Assembly (NCBI RefSeq): GCF_001514495.1
Contig: NZ_BCNM01000004.1
Coordinates: forward strand, 62,001 to 126,000
Direction: 5' to 3'
Length of the DNA stretch: 64,000 nucleotides
Origin: Paenibacillus pabuli NBRC 13638
GTDB taxonomy: Bacteria > Bacillota > Bacilli > Paenibacillales > Paenibacillaceae
Shown: positions 25,272 through 34,009 of the stretch, piece after piece
How the letters are laid out: each line of letters begins with the position of its first letter
How positions within the stretch are numbered: the first letter of the stretch is position 1
Translations under genes and position numbers: made by a program
The notes under the pieces: model-generated
The model's database searches: none
What the model was told of the DNA's origin: nothing
Seen by the model: only the letters and a program-made list of their open reading frames with translations

Positions 25272-27503
25272 ATGCAAGAAGGATCGGGTTACGGGCGTTG
25301 GGTTGCCGGCAAGCGAAGCAAATGGATAACACTGTTGGTATGGATCATCATTGCGGTTGTTCTTGGTGTAGTATGGCCTGCGGTGGGTGACCGTGAAACG
25401 AATAATGCGCAGGATCTGAGCGATTCCAAGCCATCGGTGCAGGCAGCTGCATTAGCTCAGAAAGAATTTCCTGGCGGCGAAGGACTTCCCGCTCTCATCG
25501 TATGGCATCAAGCTGGCGGGCTGACGGATGAACAGATTGAGAACATTCAGGCGTTAACGGAGCGACTGGATCAAGATCCGGTAGAGCAGCAGCAATCCGT
25601 AGTGCCGCTCTATCAGTTGCCGCCACAGGCTTTGAAAGGTCAGCTTTCAGAAGACGGGAGCACCCTGGTTATGCCGCTCTTTTTCAATCAGGAAGCGGAT
25701 TCGTCACAGTTGAAGGAAGGCATTGAAGCGCTGGAGCAGAAAACAAAAGTCATTTTCGGTTCTGATCCATTTGACGTTGCCATCGATGATTCCAGTGCAC
25801 TAAGTGCACGGGTCACAGGTCCGGTTGGGATATCGATTGATGCGAGCGGATTATTCTCATCTGCGGATGTATCCCTTCTGATCGCAACAGTCGTGCTGGT
25901 ACTTGTGCTGTTGCTGTTAATCTACCGTTCGCCAGTACTGGCGATTATCCCAATTATTGCAGTTGGGTTCGCTTATATGGTCACTAGTCCGATTCTCGGA
26001 TTCATGGCGGATCAGGGTTGGATTACAGTGGACGCGCAGTCGATCTCTATAATGACGGTGCTGTTGTTCGGTGCAGGAACGGACTACTGCCTGTTCATGA
26101 TCTCCAGATTCCGTCAAATTCTCTATCATGAGCCGGATAAAAAGAAAGCACTCTTCCAGGCGATTACCGGATCATCCGGTGCGATTGCCATGAGTGGATT
26201 TACGGTCGTTGCCGCACTGCTTGTACTGCTGTTTGCAGAGTATGGGGCCTATCACCGTTTTGCCGTACCATTCAGTTTATCCATCTTCATCATGTTTATT
26301 GCGAGCCTGACGCTGGTTCCGGCTTTGCTTGCGATCTTCGGTCGGGGTTCATTCTACCCGTTTGTCCCGCGTACGCATGACATGGAAGTGGAGCGTGCGA
26401 AGAAAAAGGGCAAACCGGCGCCTGCTCCACGTAAAATCAAAGAAAGCTGGATTGGACGTACCGTGGTAACCAGACCTTGGACCGTTCTGGCGATTACGCT
26501 GGTACTGTTGGGTGGACTGGCTGCATTCTCTACTCAGGTTAAATTCACGTATGACTTGCTATCGTCCTTCCCGGAGAATGTTGCATCTCGTGAAGGGTTC
26601 AAAGTCATTGGAGAACAGTTCTCGGAGGGTGAACTCGCTCCAGTGAAAGTGATCGTTGATGCAGGTGGCAAAGAAATCGATCTGAAGCAGCGTCTCGAAT
26701 CGCTGGATTACATTAGCAAAGTAGGCGATGCCCAGCAGGGTGCCGAGAATGCGAACATTACCGCCTACGATGTGGAATTCAATTTGAATCCATACTCGAT
26801 GGAGGCGATGCAGCATATTCCGGACCTGAGGGCAACGGCTGAACAGGCACTGAAAGATGCCGGGCTCACCGATGTGGACAGCCAAGTCTGGATCGATGGT
26901 CAGACGGCTGAGCAGTATGACATCGAAGTTACTGGAGAGCGGGATGCCAGCATCATTATTCCGGTGGTGATCGGGATGATCACATTGCTTCTCTTGTTAT
27001 ACCTGCGTTCTGTTGTAGCGACAGCGTATTTGATCGCAACTGTAGTTCTGTCCTATTTCTCTGCACTGGGTCTCGGTTGGATCATCATTCACTATGGGCT
27101 TGGCGCAGATGCGATTCAGGGAGCGATTCCATTGTATTCCTTCGTATTCCTCGTGGCCTTGGGTGAAGACTATAACATCTTCATGATCTCAAGCATCTGG
27201 CAAAAACGCAAAACGATGCCACTTCGCCAAGCGATCAAGGAAGGCGTGGGCGAAACTGGATCGGTTATTACTTCCGCAGGCCTGATTCTCGCAGGAACGT
27301 TTGCCGTACTGGCAACACTGCCTATACAGGTGCTGGTGCAGTTCGGTATTATCACGGCTGCGGGGGTTTTGCTCGATACGTTCCTCGTTCGTCCGTTCAT
27401 GGTGCCTGCCATTACAGCGCTGCTGGGCAAATGGGCTTTCTGGCCAGGCAAGTATATGCCTGTTGCAGAGAAATCCAAAGAGAAACAAAATCAATCCATG
27501 TAA
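25272..27503 (+). CDS. MMPL/RND-type membrane transporter
   Basis: 743 residues with two repeated halves, each of one membrane segment, a large extracellular loop and a five-segment membrane bundle. The typical MMPL features are GAGTDYCLFMISRFRQ (about 270-285) in the first half and ALGEDYNIFMISSIWQ in the second. The N-terminal SDSKPSVQAAALAQKEFP matches the YdfJ-type. Members export lipids or drugs using the proton gradient. Divergently transcribed from a TetR repressor gene; a rho-independent terminator follows. Confidence 0.9.
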   Translation: MQEGSGYGRWVAGKRSKWITLLVWIIIAVVLGVVWPAVGDRETNNAQDLSDSKPSVQAAALAQKEFPGGEGLPALIVWHQAGGLTDEQIENIQALTERLDQDPVEQQQSVVPLYQLPPQALKGQLSEDGSTLVMPLFFNQEADSSQLKEGIEALEQKTKVIFGSDPFDVAIDDSSALSARVTGPVGISIDASGLFSSADVSLLIATVVLVLVLLLLIYRSPVLAIIPIIAVGFAYMVTSPILGFMADQGWITVDAQSISIMTVLLFGAGTDYCLFMISRFRQILYHEPDKKKALFQAITGSSGAIAMSGFTVVAALLVLLFAEYGAYHRFAVPFSLSIFIMFIASLTLVPALLAIFGRGSFYPFVPRTHDMEVERAKKKGKPAPAPRKIKESWIGRTVVTRPWTVLAITLVLLGGLAAFSTQVKFTYDLLSSFPENVASREGFKVIGEQFSEGELAPVKVIVDAGGKEIDLKQRLESLDYISKVGDAQQGAENANITAYDVEFNLNPYSMEAMQHIPDLRATAEQALKDAGLTDVDSQVWIDGQTAEQYDIEVTGERDASIIIPVVIGMITLLLLLYLRSVVATAYLIATVVLSYFSALGLGWIIIHYGLGADAIQGAIPLYSFVFLVALGEDYNIFMISSIWQKRKTMPLRQAIKEGVGETGSVITSAGLILAGTFAVLATLPIQVLVQFGIITAAGVLLDTFLVRPFMVPAITALLGKWAFWPGKYMPVAEKSKEKQNQSM

Positions 27504-27522
27504 TCGATGGATGGATTCAGAC

Positions 27523-27560
27523 AAGGACAGCAGGGTCTTATGCCTGGCTGTCCTTTTCCT
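27523..27560 (+). terminator. Terminator of the MMPL gene
   Basis: AAGGACAGC and GCTGTCCTT form a perfect stem with GG/CC inside, followed by a TTTTCCTTTT tract. Confidence 0.8.
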
Positions 27561-27767
27561 TTTACCCTTTCATTATTAGAAGCTGACCGGACAAGGTCTG
27601 CGATGGAATGGCGGGACTGTAAAATATCCGCAGGGGGTGAGGGGTGTTTCCTGCTTGGTTTGGAGACGGAAGGTTTACGTAGGCCGGGGTTATGGGACAT
27701 AATAGAGAGAACGTCGGCCTTGGGCAGACGGATGGGATGAACATCAATGGGACAACCAGGGGGAAGG

Positions 27768-28733
27768 ATGAAAACAAGCATGACGAACCAACTTAATGTG
27801 TATTTTAACCATGACGGCGGCGTGGATGACCTCGTATCGCTGTTCATGCTTCTGCAAATGGACAATGTACATGTAACCGGTGTATCGGTTATTCCGGCAG
27901 ACGGATATCTGGAGCCAGCTACAGATGCCAGCCGTAAAATTATCGATCGCTTCGGCACATATTCCGTAGAGGTAGCAAAATCCAACTCCAGAGGTAAAAA
28001 TCCGTTTCCTGCGGCGTGGAGATTGCACTCCTTCTATGTAGATGCACTTCCAGTACTGAACGAGTCCGGCAAAATGGAAGCTCCACTCGCTGCCATTCCG
28101 GCTCACCAGCATCTGATCGAGAAAGTACGCAATACCGAAGGCAAAACGTTGCTTCTATTCACAGGCCCACTGACTGACCTTGCACGTGCACTGGACGAAG
28201 CGCCTGATATTGAAGAGAAAATCGACAAGTTGGTATGGATGGGTGGCACATTCGAGCGCGGTAACGTAGAAGAGCCTGAGCATGATGGCACAGCAGAATG
28301 GAACGTATTCTGGGACCCGGAAGCGGCTTACCGTGTATGGCAGAGCGGGATCCAGATTGATCTGGTTGCCCTGGAAAGCACGAACAAAGTACCTCTTACA
28401 CCTGCTGTACGTAACCGTTGGGCTGCGGAGCGTCGCTTTGAAGGCGTGGACTTCCTTGGAAATTGTTATGCAGGATGTCCGCCACTGGTGTACAGTGAGA
28501 CGAATTCCACATACTATCTGTGGGATGTGCTGACAACGGCTTCCGTTGGACGCGAGGATATCGTGAAGAAGAAAACGGTGAACTGTATTGTTATCCCGGA
28601 CGGTCCAAGCCAGGGCCGCACGGTGGAGCAAGCAGACGGACGCCCAGTGCAACTCGTGTATGATACGGATCCAGAAGCATTCTTCACATATATGACGGAT
28701 TTGGGCAAAAAAGCTGCTCCGCAGCGCTATTAA
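27768..28733 (+). CDS. Atypical nucleoside hydrolase
   Basis: About 322 residues of the inosine-uridine nucleoside hydrolase fold. The calcium-binding motif that is usually DTDPGIDD reads NHDGGVDD here, replacing the first aspartate with asparagine. Other family blocks are present: LLFTGPLTDLARAL, KLVWMGGTFERGN and EWNVFWDPEAAYRV. I recall the NHDGGVDD form as typical of a separate clade in Bacillota. It probably cleaves the N-glycosidic bond of nucleosides in the cytoplasm, but the substrate may differ. ATG at 27747, 27768 and 27780 are all in frame; GGGGGAAGG precedes the last two. Monocistronic. Confidence 0.8.
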   Translation: MKTSMTNQLNVYFNHDGGVDDLVSLFMLLQMDNVHVTGVSVIPADGYLEPATDASRKIIDRFGTYSVEVAKSNSRGKNPFPAAWRLHSFYVDALPVLNESGKMEAPLAAIPAHQHLIEKVRNTEGKTLLLFTGPLTDLARALDEAPDIEEKIDKLVWMGGTFERGNVEEPEHDGTAEWNVFWDPEAAYRVWQSGIQIDLVALESTNKVPLTPAVRNRWAAERRFEGVDFLGNCYAGCPPLVYSETNSTYYLWDVLTTASVGREDIVKKKTVNCIVIPDGPSQGRTVEQADGRPVQLVYDTDPEAFFTYMTDLGKKAAPQRY

Positions 28734-28776
28734 TTCAGGCAGCCGCACGGCCAGCCTCCATTAAAGGTACAATTAT

Positions 28777-28849
28777 AAAAAGCCGCAGGCAGAGTGAACA
28801 GGAATGGGGGAATCCCCATGTATCCGTTCCTTGCCGTGCGGCATTTTTG
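28777..28849. terminator. Bidirectional terminator region
   Basis: AAAAAGCCGCAGGCA pairs imperfectly with TTGCCGTGCGGCATTTTT, enclosing a GGGGAATCCCC hairpin. An upstream arm GCCGCACGGC (28743-28752) could pair with the same 3' arm instead. It separates convergent genes. Confidence 0.6.
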
Positions 28850-28893
28850 TATTCATCTAGTGGGCTCATTGACTGCCCGCCCTGCAACCCGAT

Positions 28894-30612
28894 TTATATT
28901 TTGAATCGGCTGATCAATCCGTTCAATTCACTGGACAACACACGAAGGGATTCCGCGGACGTGCTCATCTCATCCATTGATTGCAGCTGCCCGTCAGTTG
29001 CAGCGGAAACCTCCTGAATGCTGGAAGAAGACTTGCGCGAGATATGTTCCATATCCTCAACGGAAGCGGATACTTCTTCTGCGCTGGCGGAGAGCTGCTC
29101 GGAAGCGGCGGACACTTCATGCAGACGTTCATTCATCGTCTCAATACCTGTATGAATGGACGTAAACGAACGCCCTGCTTCCTGAACAACCGCAAGTCCG
29201 GCCTGAACTTCTGAGGTACTGGCCGACATATGCGAAGATAAAACGGCAGTCTGGCGTGTAATCTCGGCGATCAGTTCAGTCACATGCTGGGACGATTGCT
29301 CCGATTCCCCTGCAAGCTTTCGAACCTCGGAAGCCACAACAGCGAAGCCGCTGCCATGTTCCCCGGCACGAGCAGCTTCAATGCTTGCATTCAATGCCAG
29401 CAGACTGGTCTGGGAAGCGATGCCCTTCATCATGTGGGCTACCGATTCAATTTTGCTGGAGTATTGCGCAAGCTGGGAGGTGGATGCTTCCATCTGGGCA
29501 TTGGCCTGATGAATTTTGTCCATGCGGTCGATCGCTGTGTTGATGTTGGCCTGACCCTGTATCGCGTTATGGGTTGTCTCCTCGGATACATCAGCAACCA
29601 AGGAAGATGAATTGGCAATATGCTGCATGCTGCGTGTAATTTCCTCCATAGCTATAGTGACTTCTCCTGCGCGTGCAACCTGCTCTGCAGCGCCTTTGGC
29701 CGTATGATCTGTATGCTCGGCAATCCGCTGACTGGCTTTTACTGTTGCCTGTGAGTGTCTGGATACTCCTTCGGCTGCTTGCAGCAGGGAATCGGAGCTC
29801 TTGCGGATGCCTGTCATGACATCCCGTGTATCCGTGACCAGATGTTTGAACTCCGACGCCAGCTGCCCAACCTCATCCTTCCGTCCAAGATCGACATCGA
29901 CGGTCAGATCACCTTTGCCCACCTCAGCAATGATCTTCTTCAGTTTCACCAGAGGACGGGTCAAATAATGAGCAAATCCATAGACCAGCAGCACGCTGAG
30001 CAATACGATGGCAAGGGCAGTCCAGATCATGGTCATCCGATTGCGTGTCATCAGCTCGTAGACGGCGGTGGAGTCCAGGTCGGCGCCAACCAGACCAAGC
30101 AGTTCCCCATTGGCTCCGTGAATCGGTACATACGCTGTAATCGTTGCGCCGTATTCGTCCTGGGTCAGATCACCCCGAAAAGGTTCATTTTGATCAAAGG
30201 CTTGCAGCATTCCTGCATAGTGGTTCTCTTCAGGGGATCCGTAGGGAGAGAAATCATCCTCTGCCACATCTTGAGCAGCGCCATCCACCACGTAATAATA
30301 CGATGCAGTCCCGTTCTCATCACGCTTACCAAGTGTGTAGAGATACTTCAACCCATTGGCCTGACGAAGCTGGCTGAGTTGTTCGCGCAATGTGTCATAA
30401 TACTCGGTTTGATCCTGTCCTGTACTTAGTGGCGCATACAGGGTGGTGTCGATGGACTCTGCTGCCCGTTCAGCTACGGCCTGTGCCTGCATGCCCATCG
30501 ATTGTTCAACCAGCTGTGCAGATGAGCGGTACATGGTCACGCCAAGAACGGCTCCTGCTGCCAGCATCAGACAGGAAAAAAATAAAAAGATACGCATAAA
30601 CAAACTGTTCAT
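28894..30612 (-). CDS. Methyl-accepting chemotaxis protein
   Basis: 572 residues: membrane segment 1 (about 7-28), a Cache-type extracellular sensor (about 35-188), membrane segment 2 (about 190-212), HAMP (about 213-265) and a long cytoplasmic signalling coiled coil. The hairpin tip [30 protein letters not shown] shows the canonical CheA/CheW-binding core. It senses an external ligand and controls CheA activity. A perfect SigD -10 box (GCCGATAT) lies about 140 bp upstream on the same strand, tying it to the motility regulon. RBS AAGGAGGAG precedes ATG. Confidence 0.93.
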   Translation of the reverse strand: MNSLFMRIFLFFSCLMLAAGAVLGVTMYRSSAQLVEQSMGMQAQAVAERAAESIDTTLYAPLSTGQDQTEYYDTLREQLSQLRQANGLKYLYTLGKRDENGTASYYYVVDGAAQDVAEDDFSPYGSPEENHYAGMLQAFDQNEPFRGDLTQDEYGATITAYVPIHGANGELLGLVGADLDSTAVYELMTRNRMTMIWTALAIVLLSVLLVYGFAHYLTRPLVKLKKIIAEVGKGDLTVDVDLGRKDEVGQLASEFKHLVTDTRDVMTGIRKSSDSLLQAAEGVSRHSQATVKASQRIAEHTDHTAKGAAEQVARAGEVTIAMEEITRSMQHIANSSSLVADVSEETTHNAIQGQANINTAIDRMDKIHQANAQMEASTSQLAQYSSKIESVAHMMKGIASQTSLLALNASIEAARAGEHGSGFAVVASEVRKLAGESEQSSQHVTELIAEITRQTAVLSSHMSASTSEVQAGLAVVQEAGRSFTSIHTGIETMNERLHEVSAASEQLSASAEEVSASVEDMEHISRKSSSSIQEVSAATDGQLQSMDEMSTSAESLRVLSSELNGLISRFKI

Positions 30613-30750
30613 TAGTAGAAATGCTCCTCCTTGATATGTAAGACTGTAAATACTTGTTAGTCGGGATGAATCGTCGTATTGGAACTGCGTTTTCTTCCTT
30701 GGTTATGTACATATATGTATTCCATTTATGTAGTTCTATTTCTACTTGAG

Positions 30751-30758
30751 ATATCGGC
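30751..30758 (-). promoter_or_regulatory. SigD-type -10 element for the chemotaxis gene
   Basis: Minus-strand GCCGATAT is identical to the -10 of flagellar/chemotaxis sigma SigD promoters. The corresponding -35 position, 15 bp upstream, reads TATT against a TAAA consensus, a weak match. The site lies 139 bp from the receptor start. Confidence 0.5.
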
Positions 30759-30773
30759 ATCTGGAGGATAAAG

Positions 30774-30817
30774 AATAAGCCCCTGGATCAATTTAATCCA
30801 GGAGCTTATTGTTTTTT
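30774..30817 (-). terminator. Terminator of the DUF3105 gene
   Basis: AATAAGC-CCTGGAT and ATCCAGG-GCTTATT form a long stem with one mismatch. On the minus strand it ends the DUF3105 transcript and sits directly upstream of the chemotaxis promoter; the plus-side flank is TTGTTTTTT. Confidence 0.7.
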
Positions 30818-30896
30818 AAATATATAAATGGAAGAAACCCCATGTACTATCATATGATTGGAGAAGTCATTTGTGGTTATGGCTACAGAGAGGGAT

Positions 30897-31640
30897 TTAC
30901 ATCGTTCCGCCACCCTGACGAATGGAGGCAGGGATCTTTTCAGGCCCTTGGTTAATATATTTATTAATAAAAGTGCCTACTTTGGCATCATCAAATTGGT
31001 CCAGCTTCATGGTTTTGGTCCACGCCGTCACAACGACCTCACTGCCCTCGGGGATGTCCTTGTTCGGTACAGCAAGAATACCTGCTCCAGCTTGGCGGAA
31101 TTTGGCAAGATACTTTAAATGCTCTTTCAGCTCATCACTTGCGTTCTCGCGATAATAAATGATGATATCCCCATGCTCCAGATTATGTACTAGGTATGGA
31201 TAGCCGGGGAAATCGGTGTAAAATCCAAACTTGATATCATGCGGGTTATGAGGCCCCGACGTCGGGATGGTCATCTCATATTGGATCGGTTCTTCCGTAT
31301 GATCGGCTCCGTAGTATTTGTCGTCGGTCACGTCGATCGCAGCACCAGCATTCAGATCCGCAACATCATACTTGGCAAGTGCGCCCTGCATGAAGAAAAG
31401 AACAAACGCAATGATCGACACCCCCAGCAGTGTATGCGCAGCCCAAGCGATGGATCGGGTTTTCTTTTTGATCGCGGCCCGTTCATTCTTCTTCATATGC
31501 GCCAGTACAGACCTCCGGGTGCGTGAAGACCAGATATAAGCTGCGATGGAGAGTAACAGAACCACTGCACCAACGATAAGACAAAGGTAAGATGTTCCTG
31601 CGTCATGCTCCATTTGCATATGATTCATATTCATGTCCAT
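30897..31640 (-). CDS. DUF3105 membrane protein with Met/His-rich N-terminus
   Basis: 247 residues. The N-terminal MDMNMNHMQMEHD is unusually rich in Met and His, a composition seen in copper-handling proteins. Two membrane segments follow (about 18-36 and 68-88), then an extracytoplasmic domain with the DUF3105 blocks: YEMTIPTSGPHNP and VHNLEHGDIIIYYRE, carrying conserved histidines. The function of the family is not established to my knowledge. ATG is preceded by GAGGAG. An inverted repeat that resembles CopY/BlaI-type operators lies 44 bp upstream, so metal-responsive control is possible. The Met/His-rich end could also merely be a short periplasmic tail. Confidence 0.8.
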   Translation of the reverse strand: MDMNMNHMQMEHDAGTSYLCLIVGAVVLLLSIAAYIWSSRTRRSVLAHMKKNERAAIKKKTRSIAWAAHTLLGVSIIAFVLFFMQGALAKYDVADLNAGAAIDVTDDKYYGADHTEEPIQYEMTIPTSGPHNPHDIKFGFYTDFPGYPYLVHNLEHGDIIIYYRENASDELKEHLKYLAKFRQAGAGILAVPNKDIPEGSEVVVTAWTKTMKLDQFDDAKVGTFINKYINQGPEKIPASIRQGGGTM

Positions 31641-31683
31641 ATTGATCTCCTCAGCCTTTCTTCATATAAAATGGATGACTATT

Positions 31684-31702
31684 ACACTACGCAATGTAGT
31701 GT
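31684..31702. promoter_or_regulatory. Operator-like repeat 1 upstream of the DUF3105 gene
   Basis: ACACTAC-GCAAT-GTAGTGT, a perfect 7-5-7 inverted repeat. It shares the ACACTA/TAGTGT arms with a second repeat 81 bp away. Confidence 0.55.
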
Positions 31703-31734
31703 TAATAACAAGGGTAAAAGTACTCTGTATGCAG

Positions 31735-31778
31735 GGTATGTTTTTTTCCTCAAAATCTTACGTAAAAAAGAACATACC
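31735..31778. repeat. Inverted repeat between the two operator-like sites
   Basis: GGTATGTT (31735-31742) and AACATACC (31771-31778) with adjoining T and A tracts that also pair, giving an AT-rich hairpin centred between the two ACACTA repeats. Confidence 0.5.
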
Positions 31779-31782
31779 TTTT

Positions 31783-31801
31783 ACACTACACATTATAGTG
31801 T
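31783..31801. promoter_or_regulatory. Operator-like repeat 2 upstream of the DUF3105 gene
   Basis: ACACTA-CACATTA-TAGTGT, an inverted repeat with the same outer arms as the first site. Confidence 0.5.
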
Positions 31802-31842
31802 ATGGAACGCAACGAGTGCAATCTCTGACGGTGAAAACCAAA

Positions 31843-31876
31843 GAAGACCCTCCTTGCATAAGCAGGGAGAGACTTC
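31843..31876 (-). terminator. Terminator of the zinc-ribbon membrane protein gene
   Basis: CTCCTTGC and GCAGGGAG pair around ATAA with one G-T pair; on the minus strand it is followed by TCTTCTTTGGTTTT. Confidence 0.5.
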
Positions 31877-31896
31877 GTAAGAGCAGTTGATATGAT

Positions 31897-32811
31897 TTAC
31901 AGACGCCCATATGGAGAGAACATCAGGCCAATCAATCCAATGATCGTAGCGCCCAGCAAGCGATACAGAATATAAAACAATACAACATTGGCAATCAGCA
32001 CACTATACATGCTATCGATAGCTGCCTTCGTACGATTCAGCGGATACTGGAACAGCACCGTGTTAAGAGATACAAAGATAATCAAATACGAGACAACGAG
32101 GAAGAAGATAGCGATGGAATACGAGATAACAATAAACAGATTCGCCAGTACGAGTGACGTTACAGCGGGCACAAGCAATGTACCGAACTGGGCAACCAGC
32201 GTTTTGGGACGGAACGTTATTTTTTCAATCTTCAATAGGGCATACATTAATGCGATCGCAGCGATCAAGGAAATGGCGGTGAACAACAGCGGTCGGATAA
32301 ACCCGCCGATAAACAGTCCGTCCACATCCATCCGGCTAAATGTAATCAAAAAGTATGTAGAGGTTAGAACCGCAATCAGAGCCATCGTGATCCAGCCGTT
32401 AAGTGAATGCTGTTCGCCAACGGTTTTCATGGTTTGATAAGGACGGGTGAGTACGCTAAGGAAATAGGACAGATACTGTTTGCTTACTTCTTTGGCTTGC
32501 TGAACTTTCTCATTTTGTACGATATTATTCCACTGATTAGCGTTATTGTCTCCTGCAGATGAATGGCTATCTGTGCTTGATGAGTCGGATACGTGCTCTA
32601 CAGGTCTGGCAGCGGAATGCGTGTTGGATGAACCGGGAACATGGGAAGGTGTCGCCTGTGTGCTGGACCAACGGGTATATTCAGGCTCGGCAGCCGCAGA
32701 TTGTTGATTCTGGACAGCATCTGAAGTAGGGGAGGAAGGGGCAAGTTTAGAGCCACACCTCTCGCAAAAACTGGCATTTCCATTTTCATGATTACATACT
32801 GGGCATTTCAT
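31897..32811 (-). CDS. Zinc-ribbon membrane protein
   Basis: 304 residues. The N-terminus is a zinc ribbon with two CxxC pairs (MKCPVC and FCERC), followed by about 85 residues of low-complexity Ser/Pro/Gln sequence. The C-terminal half has five hydrophobic membrane segments, similar in layout to YIP1-like proteins. The exact family is not certain. ATG at 32811 has GGAGG eight bases upstream. Monocistronic; role unknown, such proteins are often linked to envelope stress. Confidence 0.7.
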   Translation of the reverse strand: MKCPVCNHENGNASFCERCGSKLAPSSPTSDAVQNQQSAAAEPEYTRWSSTQATPSHVPGSSNTHSAARPVEHVSDSSSTDSHSSAGDNNANQWNNIVQNEKVQQAKEVSKQYLSYFLSVLTRPYQTMKTVGEQHSLNGWITMALIAVLTSTYFLITFSRMDVDGLFIGGFIRPLLFTAISLIAAIALMYALLKIEKITFRPKTLVAQFGTLLVPAVTSLVLANLFIVISYSIAIFFLVVSYLIIFVSLNTVLFQYPLNRTKAAIDSMYSVLIANVVLFYILYRLLGATIIGLIGLMFSPYGRL

Positions 32812-32959
32812 GACATGAGCCTCCAATTACAAAAAATTAATGATATAGACATTTTGTCTCATTTTAACGGTTGATGGCGAAGTTTGTCCATGATTTCAAG
32901 GGAACGAAAACCCGGTATCTCCTAACGAGTTAGGGGTGAGTGGTCCTCTTATTTTCATA

Positions 32960-33017
32960 TTGACATAAGTATGTGGCGGAATTATGATGTCAATATCGAA
33001 ATTGATAATCATTATCA
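32960..33017 (+). promoter_or_regulatory. efe promoter with Fur box
   Basis: TTGACA (32960-32965), 17-bp spacer and TATGAT (32983-32988) form a near-consensus SigA promoter. Just after the expected start site lies TGATAAT-C-ATTATCA (33003-33017), a perfect match to the 7-1-7 Bacillus Fur box. Fur-iron should repress the operon. Confidence 0.85.
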
Positions 33018-33111
33018 TTAAATGGACGTTATTTCAGGGGCTTGTAATCTTCAACATAAGATGTGCAGGCTTACAGGCAAGTTAGCTTATACAATTAGGG
33101 AGTGTATCGTG

Positions 33112-34005
33112 TTGAAAAAAGTATTGGCATTACCGGCCGTTGTGCTGGCAACTTCGGTTTTACTCGCCGCTTGCGGCAATAATGAGACTGTTTCGGACAA
33201 GCAGGCAGGGACCCCTGCTGCGCAAACCGAAACTCAAACTTCCACTGAAACTCCAGATGCAGCAGGTCAGGAAACGGCGAACGATTATACAACAGCGGTG
33301 GACGGCTATCGCGAATTTGCAATCGAGCAGATTGATGAATTCGTGAAGCAAACGGAGAAGTTCACGGATGCCGTAAAAGCCGGTGATTTGGAGACTGCCC
33401 AATCATTATATGCACCAGCTCGTATGTATTATGAACGCATTGAACCGGTGGCCGAGGCACTTGGGGATCTGGACCCGAATATCGATGCACGTGACGGAGA
33501 TGTGGAGGCTGCCGACTGGCGTGGATTCCACCGGATTGAGAAGGCACTTTGGGAAGACAAGACGACCGAAGGCATGACTGAATTTGCGGATACCTTGTTA
33601 AGTGATGCCAAGCTGCTGCGGGCCAAAGTCGAGACGATGGATATTGATGCGAGCCTGATGGTAACGGGTGCAGTAGAACTGCTGAATGAGGTTTCCTCCA
33701 GCAAGGTAACCGGGGAAGAGGAGCGTTATTCTCATACGGATCTGTATGATTTTGCGGCGAATGTAGAGGGGGCACGCGAGATCTATAACCTGCTTAAGGA
33801 TGACCTGGCTGCCAAAGACAAGGATCTGAATCAGCAGATTGCAGACCGATTCGATGCACTGGAGAAAGAGCTTGCTCCATTCAAGGATGGTGACGGGTAC
33901 GTTTCTTATGAGAAGCTGAAGGATGAGGACGTGCGCAAGCTGAGCCAGAACCTGGATGCCCTGGCCGAGCCGCTGTCGAACATGGGACAGGTACTGGGGG
34001 TATAA
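33112..34005 (+). CDS. efeO: Iron uptake lipoprotein EfeO (M75 type)
   Basis: About 297 residues. TTG at 33112 lies nine bases after AGGGAG (a GTG at 33109 is also possible). The signal peptide ends in the lipobox LLAAC followed by GNN. The mature protein is a helical M75/imelysin-like domain with the H140xxE143 motif (GFHRIE) that binds metal. It lacks the N-terminal cupredoxin of the E. coli protein, as in Bacillus EfeO. It captures iron outside the cell for the EfeU permease. First gene of the efeO-efeB-efeU operon under a Fur box. Confidence 0.9.
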   Translation: MKKVLALPAVVLATSVLLAACGNNETVSDKQAGTPAAQTETQTSTETPDAAGQETANDYTTAVDGYREFAIEQIDEFVKQTEKFTDAVKAGDLETAQSLYAPARMYYERIEPVAEALGDLDPNIDARDGDVEAADWRGFHRIEKALWEDKTTEGMTEFADTLLSDAKLLRAKVETMDIDASLMVTGAVELLNEVSSSKVTGEEERYSHTDLYDFAANVEGAREIYNLLKDDLAAKDKDLNQQIADRFDALEKELAPFKDGDGYVSYEKLKDEDVRKLSQNLDALAEPLSNMGQVLGV

Positions 34006-34009
34006 AACC

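Noticed and set aside
31633..31890. 85-codon plus-strand frame upstream of the DUF3105 gene
   Set aside because: It covers inverted repeats and the terminator of the neighbouring gene and has no plausible protein features.
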